Positions 32,412-37,817 of a stretch of 37,817 nt of DNA are shown piece by piece. Numbering within the stretch: the stretch's first letter is position 1; the number at the start of each line of letters is the position of its first letter. Under the pieces are notes generated by a model, which did no database searches, was not told where the DNA came from, and saw only the letters and a program-made list of their open reading frames with translations. Origin of the DNA: Lachnospiraceae bacterium UBA1721 (GTDB lineage Bacteria; Bacillota; Clostridia; Lachnospirales; Lachnospiraceae); NCBI GenBank assembly GCA_002317155.1, contig DCIR01000026.1:1-37817 (forward strand), written 5' to 3'. The translations under genes were made by a program, and so were the position numbers.

Positions 32412-32458
32412 TTTAGGGTGAGTTATTCGAATTTATCATTCGAATAACTCACCCTAAA
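32412..32458. repeat. Operator I: perfect 20-bp inverted repeat upstream of fic
   Basis: Arms 32412-32431 and 32439-32458 are perfectly complementary over 20 bp with a 7-nt loop. The outer 9 bp of each arm is TTTAGGGTG, as in operator II, and the inter-arm distance is 29 bp (28 in operator II). There is no U-run, so a DNA operator fits better than a terminator. Confidence 0.75.
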
Positions 32459-32516
32459 TTCATAATACTCTGAAATAAATTAGTTTTTCCAATATGGATA
32501 ATAATATAATCAAAAT

Positions 32517-32648
32517 TCAACTTACTAGTTTCGTAAATCGGAACCTAAAATATGTATCATAAAAATAATAGGCATCTTTATAATCAAGAAACCTTCCATC
32601 TCCGAAGAAGACATCCTTATTAAATAATTCATTAATTTCACTGCTCAT
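32517..32648 (-). CDS. Small ORF of 43 aa, possible gene remnant
   Basis: MSSEINELFNKDVFFGDGRF then LDYKDAYYFYDTYFRFRFTK has a natural protein-like composition. There is no good ribosome site, and the frame is open only 10 codons upstream. It may be a fragment of a lost gene or a short unknown protein. It lies upstream of the fic operators in AT-rich DNA. Confidence 0.3.
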   Translation of the reverse strand: MSSEINELFNKDVFFGDGRFLDYKDAYYFYDTYFRFRFTKLVS

Positions 32649-32722
32649 CTTTATAGATGCATCATTTTTGGTGGGTCATTGAGGAGATATTTCTGTTCCG
32701 CCAGTCATTAATATGACGATCC

Positions 32723-33196
32723 TTATTGTTCAATATGAGTTTTACTCCATTCAGCAAATTCAGGATCGTTAGGTGATAAAGTTGGTATGGTACTTTTTGT
32801 ATCAATAATTCTTGTTATCCCACTTGGTGTAAATTGGCTAATAACCAATTGTGAAGTTGTTAAATAGTAAAAAGCATATAATACATTAGGATTTTTTGTC
32901 CATGCTTCATTTTTATAATTAACTGCACCAACAGATGTAGTAAAAGTAACATAATTATCTCTTAAATTATGTGTATAAAATAATTGTCCAACTAAATATT
33001 CTAATTTATTTTTATTTTCTTTTAATTTATAGTAATCAAATTTACTTAATGGAACATTTGGATTATCGGCAAATCTATATTCCAATAGATTTTCTTTAGG
33101 GGTATTTTCATTCATCAAACAATCTTGAAAAATTTGCATAACATTTTGTTCATTTAATTCTATTACATCTTCTTTTTTATATAATCTAGTTTCCAT
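32723..33196 (-). CDS. Hypothetical protein, AT-rich gene
   Basis: 157 aa, soluble, no signal or membrane segment. Segments such as YRFADNPNVPLSKFDYYKL, LEYLVGQLFYTHNLRDNYVT and PNVLYAFYYLTTSQLVISQF suggest a compact alpha/beta domain; I do not know the family. GAGG lies before the ATG. Codon use is clearly more A/T-ending than in the flagellar genes, so it may have been acquired by transfer. Confidence 0.65.
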   Translation of the reverse strand: METRLYKKEDVIELNEQNVMQIFQDCLMNENTPKENLLEYRFADNPNVPLSKFDYYKLKENKNKLEYLVGQLFYTHNLRDNYVTFTTSVGAVNYKNEAWTKNPNVLYAFYYLTTSQLVISQFTPSGITRIIDTKSTIPTLSPNDPEFAEWSKTHIEQ

Positions 33197-33224
33197 GTCA
33201 CACCTCTATTTTGATAATAAATTA

Positions 33225-33512
33225 TTATTTCTTTATTACAGGTCCAGAAGGATATGGACAATAAATAATATCCTTCCTTTTTAGATTAATCCCTAACCTT
33301 GAGTTAATACATCTGCGGCAAGATTTTTCCGCAAAATCCTTCTTAACCTGCTTATAAGTAACCATCCATTCAATCCACCAATTCAGCCAGAACTATATAT
33401 GTCTAAAGTATATCGCCTTATTATCAATTTTATGGATATACTTCTTTGCAGCCAAAGTCAGCCGCCATGTATTCCCTTTGTGTGGTCCGCCATTGAATAT
33501 TAATATTTTCAT
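33225..33512 (-). pseudogene. Decayed NAD(P)H-dependent flavoprotein oxidoreductase
   Basis: The frame from ATG 33512 begins MKILIFNGGPHKGNTWRLTL, the FMN-binding loop of flavodoxin-like NAD(P)H oxidoreductases. It stops at an in-frame TAG (33393-33395) after 39 codons, then continues in the same frame with FWLNWWIEWMVTYKQVKKDF to PYPSGPVIKK and a stop, resembling the family C-terminus. About 95 codons remain of an expected 180-200, so the middle is deleted as well as interrupted. Confidence 0.65.
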
Positions 33513-33689
33513 ACGCTCTCACCTTCCTCCACAAATTCAAATTTGCCTAGCACGAATAATCAAAATCATGCTTTGCTATATACACATTGTTCACAAAGCT
33601 TTTTTGCATTGTCTATAATGAAACAAGTAATAAAAAATTAACAGTATTACTTTTTTCATACTCAAACACATCTTTCCCTCATTCAATAT
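33513..33689. other. Gap between lipoprotein gene and flavoprotein remnant
   Basis: No gene is seen. AAGTAAT/ATTACTT arms (33625-33652) with a 14-nt loop have TTTTTT on the plus side and could end the lipoprotein transcript only weakly on the minus side. Confidence 0.35.
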
Positions 33690-34178
33690 CTAAAAATTAT
33701 TTATTACATCAATCAAATCATCATTCACATACGGTTGAGGAGCCGGTCCATCCGGAGAAGATGCCCATTCGGAATAAGCACTTATTTCGGCCGTTATTAT
33801 TACGTTACCTATACGATGAACATATGTGTCAAGAGATCCATCGCAAACAGCAGCCAAATATCCTCTGGCACTGTCATCATCCTCAAAATCAATTTTAATG
33901 AACCAGTCTTCTTTGATATAGTTCAAAGCTTTTTGGGCATCTGTTTCAGAATCAAAAACATAAAAATCTAAATAGTCATAGTTGGTGTTTCTTGTCCCGG
34001 CATACCAATAATTGTCGCATTTGATATTTTTGCCAAAAGTAAACTCACGTTCAGAACAATTTGTCCAACCTGTTTTGTTCATAATATCATCTTTTGTGTA
34101 GAAATTTCCCCCCGTGCCACAGGCTGTAAGCGACGTAACAACCAAAAGTATCGCAACCAACGAATAAAACATCTTCAT
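33690..34178 (-). CDS. Small lipoprotein of unknown function
   Basis: 162 aa with a type II signal peptide (MKMFYSLVAILLVVTSLTAC, lipobox LTAC, lipid on Cys20). The mature part has many aromatic and acidic residues (YWYAGTRNTNYDYLDFYVFD; DSETDAQKALNYIKEDW; YLAAVCDGSLDTYVHRIGNV). No family recognised. GGAG lies 9 nt before the ATG. It is probably surface-anchored. Confidence 0.75.
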   Translation of the reverse strand: MKMFYSLVAILLVVTSLTACGTGGNFYTKDDIMNKTGWTNCSEREFTFGKNIKCDNYWYAGTRNTNYDYLDFYVFDSETDAQKALNYIKEDWFIKIDFEDDDSARGYLAAVCDGSLDTYVHRIGNVIITAEISAYSEWASSPDGPAPQPYVNDDLIDVINNF

Positions 34179-34251
34179 ATGGTTATTCTCCTTCTACAAT
34201 TTTCCTATAAAATAAGAGACTTTTAATTTTCTTTAGATCTTATGATAAAAA

Positions 34252-34289
34252 ATCATTCTTCCGATTATTCGGGCTAACGAGGTGGCTCA
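34252..34289 (-). repeat. 38-nt dispersed repeat, copy 2
   Basis: Minus-strand TGAGCCACCTCGTTAGCC and following bases align with 31283-31320. In one frame it reads ATSLARIIGRMIFYHKI-stop, close to the copy 1 peptide. It lies in the gap between the 49-aa ORF and the lipoprotein gene. Confidence 0.5.
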
Positions 34290-34315
34290 AGAAAATTCAA
34301 TTTACAAATCTGTCA

Positions 34316-34465
34316 TTATTGCAACATATCAAGCCATTTCTCAAATTCGGAAGGATTGAATTCTTGCTGAATATAGACATCTTCGCTCTCCACGTCTTTA
34401 TGAGTAATTCTTACGATATCACATTCATATATTCGGATTGTTTTTTGAAATATAATCCAACGCAT
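34316..34465 (-). CDS. Small ORF of 49 aa after citrate synthase
   Basis: MRWIIFQKTIRIYECDIVRI then THKDVESEDVYIQQEFNPSE and FEKWLDMLQ. The composition, with a closing EFEKWLDML helix, looks like a real short protein. It begins 16 nt after the citrate synthase stop, but I see no clear ribosome site. It could be a genuine small gene or the tail of a lost one. Function unknown. Confidence 0.4.
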   Translation of the reverse strand: MRWIIFQKTIRIYECDIVRITHKDVESEDVYIQQEFNPSEFEKWLDMLQ

Positions 34466-34480
34466 ATTCCAATACAGATA

Positions 34481-35812
34481 TTACTCTAATTCTTTCATAA
34501 CGCTCATATATGCAGGACGGATTATCTTATTCATGCAGATAAGTTCTTCTATCCTGTGTGAACTCCAGCCTACAATTCTCGCAATCGCAAAAAGAGGTGT
34601 ATAAAGTTCAACCGGAATGTCAAGCATGTCATACACAAAGCCACTGTAGAAATCCACATTCGGACACACACCTTTATATATATGTCTGTTGGAATTTATA
34701 AGTTTTAGGCCCTCTTCTTCAACAATGTTATATAGTTCCATATCTGAATCCTTACCCTTATTATGAGCAAGTTCTTTAACATATTCCTTAAAAATAATTT
34801 CTCGTGGATCTGATAAGGAATAAACGGCATGACCTAATCCGTATATTAGCCCTTTATTGTCAAAGACTTCACCTGCTAACATCTTAGAAAGATATTCTCG
34901 GATTTCATCTCGATCCGTTGTATCGCTTATGTTTTCTTTGATATTTTTCATCATTTCCATCACTTTGATATTAGCGCCACCATGTTTAGGACCTTTAAGC
35001 GAAGACATAGCCGCTGCAATGGCAGAATATGTGTCTGTACCTGCGGACGTTACTACTCTTGTTGTAAACGTTGAATTATTTCCTCCGCCATGTTCCATAT
35101 GAAGTATAAGAGCAATATCAAGAATATGGGCTTCAATTGGCGTGTACTTTTTATCCGGTCTTAACATACGCAATATGTTTTCGGCTGTTGAAAGGTTCGG
35201 ATCAGGTCTATGAATAAACATACTGTCATAATTTTCAATGTGATTATATGCATGATATCCATATATTGCCAACATAGGAAACTGTGCAATTAACAATAAA
35301 CATTGTCTTATGGAATCTTCCAAAGCCATAGAAGATATATTCTCATCATATGATGCCAGCGTAAGTATGCTCCTGGTCATACTGTTCATGATGTCCTTAG
35401 ACGGAGCCTTCATTATAACATCACGCGTGAAGTTGGTGGGTAATGTGCGATTTTCAGATATTATTTTCGTAAATTCAGCATATTCTTTATCCGTTGGTTT
35501 TTTACCAAACAAAAGCAAATATGCTACTTTCTCAAAGCCGAACTCCCCAGGCTTTATTTCATCAATTAACGAGTTAACTTTATAACCTCTATACCACAAT
35601 TCTCCTTCAACAGGTACATTCACTCCATCTACATTTTTCATAGATGTAATTTTTGAAATGTTGGTAAGTCCTGTTAATATACCTTTTCCATTAATGTCTC
35701 TAAGCCCCCTGTTTACAGAGTACTTCTCGTACATATTCTCTGTGATATTGTCGTTTTTTAAGCAGATATCTTTCTGCTTTGTTGAATAATCCAAAATGTT
35801 TTTCTTTGCCAT
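34481..35812 (-). CDS. Citrate synthase
   Basis: Condenses acetyl-CoA and oxaloacetate to citrate, the entry to the oxidative TCA branch that leads to 2-oxoglutarate and glutamate. At 443 aa it is close to the family length. Catalytic residues are visible: His277 in GPKHGGAN, His328 in GLGHAVYSLSDPR and Asp387 in VDFYSG; LHMEHGGGNNSTF is the equivalent of the usual EHGxNASTF motif. A 2-methylcitrate or Re-type function cannot be excluded, but the motifs are those of the common Si enzyme. AAGGAG precedes the ATG. The 5' leader carries a c-di-AMP riboswitch-like aptamer and a terminator. Confidence 0.93.
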   Translation of the reverse strand: MAKKNILDYSTKQKDICLKNDNITENMYEKYSVNRGLRDINGKGILTGLTNISKITSMKNVDGVNVPVEGELWYRGYKVNSLIDEIKPGEFGFEKVAYLLLFGKKPTDKEYAEFTKIISENRTLPTNFTRDVIMKAPSKDIMNSMTRSILTLASYDENISSMALEDSIRQCLLLIAQFPMLAIYGYHAYNHIENYDSMFIHRPDPNLSTAENILRMLRPDKKYTPIEAHILDIALILHMEHGGGNNSTFTTRVVTSAGTDTYSAIAAAMSSLKGPKHGGANIKVMEMMKNIKENISDTTDRDEIREYLSKMLAGEVFDNKGLIYGLGHAVYSLSDPREIIFKEYVKELAHNKGKDSDMELYNIVEEEGLKLINSNRHIYKGVCPNVDFYSGFVYDMLDIPVELYTPLFAIARIVGWSSHRIEELICMNKIIRPAYMSVMKELE

Positions 35813-35847
35813 GTGTTTGTTCTCCTTTCAATCAATCCTATATAACG

Positions 35848-35870
35848 CAAAAAACCACCATAAAGGTGGC
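35848..35870 (-). terminator. Riboswitch expression-platform terminator
   Basis: CCACC/GGTGG stem with TTTAT loop and T6 run, between the aptamer and the citrate synthase start. It fits an OFF switch, where ligand binding favours termination. Confidence 0.75.
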
Positions 35871-35900
35871 AGGATGAATAGCACGCATGACAAATAATGC

Positions 35901-36019
35901 TGCAAATCCTCTGCCTGACGAAATTAGCTGACGGGCTGGGCTGAGGTAGCCTTCCTATACAGGATACGCCCCAATAATTGGTTCTTCCGCTGCTTATATA
36001 AGCACTCGACACTTTTGCA
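35901..36019 (-). ncRNA. c-di-AMP (ydaO/yuaA-type) riboswitch aptamer
   Basis: About 119 nt in the leader of citrate synthase. The conserved cores of ydaO aptamers are present in order: GCGGAAGAACCAAT, then TTGGGGCGTATCC, AGGAAGGCTACC, and CCCGTCAGCTAATTTCGTC, which parallels the hallmark CCGTCAGCTAACCTCGT. The closing stem P1 is TGCAAA/TTTGCA. Known ydaO riboswitches bind two c-di-AMP molecules and shut off genes for potassium uptake, osmolytes and cell-wall enzymes. The identification is by motif; covariance scoring was not run. Confidence 0.85.
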
Positions 36020-36031
36020 TTCTATATGTTT

Positions 36032-36061
36032 ATTATAATATATGAGTTCATAATACACCAA
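36032..36061 (-). promoter_or_regulatory. Promoter of the riboswitch-citrate synthase unit
   Basis: -35 TTGGTG (36056-36061), 18-nt spacer, -10 TATAAT (36032-36037), placing the start near 36025, just before the aptamer. Confidence 0.6.
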
Positions 36062-36146
36062 GAACAAATCATAAAAATTTTGATTTTTTTGTAAGACTTC
36101 CGATAATACTGTCCATCCGAAATATATATTTCAAAAACAGTTCCTT

Positions 36147-36677
36147 TTAATTCTCGACAAAGATTACTTCGCCGTCAATCAGCTTGACCGTTCCGAGCAC
36201 TACTGCCTCGTGATCATTAAAAGGGTTGCGCGATACCGTAAGTCCTTTATCATCACAACTTACCACATGATAATCGTATGGAAAAGCCGATTCATCATCA
36301 GCTTCGTGCACATTGTATACCTGATGGTTTACGGGATCATAAAACGTAAGAACATCTCTCGGCATTCCGCTTCCCCAAAGATAACCTGCATACAGATCAT
36401 CATATCCATCGCCCGTGACGTCATATCGCCCGTCTATCTCGCTACAGAAATATTTATCTTCCTTCAGGTATTCTATAAATTCCTTTTCTGCAGCAGCATA
36501 GTCAATCTCTGCAGCCACATAGTCGATTTTTGTGGTCTCAGAATCAACGGCACTTTTCTTCGCACATGCCGACATTCCGCATATCATTGCCATTGCGGAA
36601 GTAACTGCTATTACTTTGTATAATTTTGACTTATGCGCTTTACTCATTGTGAATTTTCTCTTATTTTTGTAATTCAT
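36147..36677 (-). CDS. Lipoprotein with calcium-loop-like motif
   Basis: 176 aa. The N-terminus is basic, followed by a hydrophobic stretch (VIAVTSAMAMICGM) and lipobox MSAC, so it is an anchored lipoprotein. The mature part has an internal repeat (KIDYVAAEIDYAAAEKEF), the motif DVTGDGYDDL (as in FG-GAP/VCBS calcium loops) and a beta-rich end (LGTVKLIDGEVIFVEN). GAGGACAA precedes the ATG; a second start 11 codons in is possible. No family assigned. Single-gene unit. Confidence 0.7.
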   Translation of the reverse strand: MNYKNKRKFTMSKAHKSKLYKVIAVTSAMAMICGMSACAKKSAVDSETTKIDYVAAEIDYAAAEKEFIEYLKEDKYFCSEIDGRYDVTGDGYDDLYAGYLWGSGMPRDVLTFYDPVNHQVYNVHEADDESAFPYDYHVVSCDDKGLTVSRNPFNDHEAVVLGTVKLIDGEVIFVEN

Positions 36678-36727
36678 TTGTCCTCACCCCCATTTGAACC
36701 CAATAATCAAAACAATATATCCGACAC

Positions 36728-37792
36728 TTAGTTCTTTTTTATATATTTTGCGTTCACATACTTTGTAGCACGTGCTTGCCCTAACTTTATGACAGATCCC
36801 GTCTTAACCATTTTGCCTAATACAGACTCTACTGTTGTTGGGCTTACATCTTGCAAAATATCACATATTTCTGATTTAGAAACCGGCAATACACTATTTA
36901 ACACAGTTTGCTCAATTCTCTCTGTCTTGCTAAGTCTTTTGCCATTTACAGTAGAAAATCTCTTGTCTAACTCATTATAACACTTATATAGAGTAGACAA
37001 AAAGTTCTTCATAAATTCAAAATATGAATTTTCATTAGTATACCAACCTTCTGAAGATTCCTCTAATGCGCTATAATAATAATCCTTTGATTCATTGATT
37101 TGTTCTTCGAATGAAACATATTTCCCCACATCATAGCCACTTTTATACAATAATAAGAGCGATAGCAATCTAGACACTCTTCCATTACCATCGCCAAAAG
37201 GATGTATACACAAGAAGTCCAAAACAACACAAGGTATAAGAAGTAACTTATTCACCTTCGGATTATCCCTAGCCTCCATATATGCTAAAATCAACTGCTC
37301 CATAGCATCTTTTGTCTCTGCCGCAGGCACCGGAGTAAATCGAACCTTACGTCTGCCGCTTTCATCAATCTCCATAATAAGATTATCTTCTTCCTTATAC
37401 TTCCCTGATAAATCATATCCTGCAATGCTAGTCATTAATTCATGTATATGAAGTATCAAATTTTCAGAAAATGACATCTGCTCATGTGATGTATGAATTT
37501 CATCTAACGCATCTCTATAACCCGCTATTTCACGCTCACTATGATTTAACGGAGCACTATTCCCATCTACAATTTCTTTAATACGGGCATCTGTTGTAAT
37601 AATACCCTCAATGGCATTAGAACCCTTTACAGACTGTATTCTGGCTATTTTCTCTAATTCTGTATAAATAATCTTATTGTTGTCTTTACGCGTTTCAGAT
37701 ATAGCGTTAAATGCAGCAATGGTTGATGTTAAATTAACTATTTCTGCTGGAAGTAACCCATCATCCAAAAAAGAATAATCAAAAATATGCAT
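36728..37792 (-). CDS. Fic-family AMP-transferase, class II, with C-terminal winged helix
   Basis: 354 aa. The inhibitory helix motif S58NAIE62G (S/TxxxE[G/N]) lies N-terminal, which marks a class II Fic protein. The active loop HPFGDGNGRVSR (His197) is canonical, so AMP or similar transfer to a target hydroxyl is expected, held off by Glu62. After the Fic fold a winged-helix domain follows (RIEQTVLNSVLPVSKSEICD; VSPTTVESVLGKMVKTGSVI; LGQARATKYV). GGAGG lies 6 nt before the ATG. No antitoxin gene adjoins it inside the window, as expected if inhibition is intramolecular. Confidence 0.92.
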   Translation of the reverse strand: MHIFDYSFLDDGLLPAEIVNLTSTIAAFNAISETRKDNNKIIYTELEKIARIQSVKGSNAIEGIITTDARIKEIVDGNSAPLNHSEREIAGYRDALDEIHTSHEQMSFSENLILHIHELMTSIAGYDLSGKYKEEDNLIMEIDESGRRKVRFTPVPAAETKDAMEQLILAYMEARDNPKVNKLLLIPCVVLDFLCIHPFGDGNGRVSRLLSLLLLYKSGYDVGKYVSFEEQINESKDYYYSALEESSEGWYTNENSYFEFMKNFLSTLYKCYNELDKRFSTVNGKRLSKTERIEQTVLNSVLPVSKSEICDILQDVSPTTVESVLGKMVKTGSVIKLGQARATKYVNAKYIKKN

Positions 37793-37817
37793 ATCTCGCC
37801 TCCATTATCTGCATATA

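Noticed and set aside
32412..32458. Intrinsic terminator
   Set aside because: The 20-bp stem is strong but no U-run follows on either strand, and its arms match the operator arms in the fic promoter.

Overview
The window looks like chromosome of a flagellated, Gram-positive Clostridia bacterium. A Lachnospiraceae member close to Butyrivibrio or Roseburia is the best guess. The grounds are a PolC-type replicase, CodY, MotE-like and TIGR02530-type flagellar genes, strong AGGAGG ribosome sites and moderate GC. Every protein gene I accept, and the single tRNA, lies on the minus strand, so the window is read from high to low coordinates. No insertion sequence, CRISPR array or rRNA was seen.

Region 1 (1-12216) is the early and hook part of a fla operon in the order flgB-flgC-fliE-fliF-fliG-fliH-fliI-fliJ-motE-like-fliK-flgD-TIGR02530-flgE. 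It covers rod, MS ring, switch, export ATPase, hook ruler, hook cap and hook. flgE runs off the left edge. A promoter sits just before flgB, and five intercistronic gaps carry stem-loops, two of them followed by U-runs. FlgD has an extra C-terminal module and FlgE an EF-hand-like loop.

Region 2 (12298-15690) holds codY and topA, a compact form of the topA...codY-flgB order known from Bacillus. codY has a consensus-like promoter with a CodY box directly upstream, and the 3' end of topA is repeated three times in tandem. Region 3 (15704-19445) is a two-gene operon: a large coiled-coil protein with an FtsK-like C-terminal region but no P-loop, and a zinc-ribbon plus Sel1-repeat protein. Region 4 (19647-26214) has tandem terminators, tRNA-Glu(CTC), polC and ispG.

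Region 5 (26402-29159) has a cation-diffusion transporter, a NUDIX hydrolase, a small membrane protein and a lipoprotein. Region 6 (29246-37792) is accessory DNA. It contains a P-loop kinase/GNAT fusion behind a short leader ORF with an Arg-Leu-Arg motif, a NudC-like NUDIX enzyme, a Fic protein with Gln in place of the catalytic His behind a double palindromic operator, an AT-rich stretch with a decayed flavoprotein gene, small lipoproteins, citrate synthase behind what reads as a c-di-AMP (ydaO-type) riboswitch, and a second, canonical Fic protein.

The most interesting signals are the leader peptide with Arg-Leu-Arg at codons 6-8 (as in macrolide-arrest leaders) before the kinase/GNAT gene, the c-di-AMP riboswitch before citrate synthase, and the paired TTTAGGGTG operators at the fic gene.
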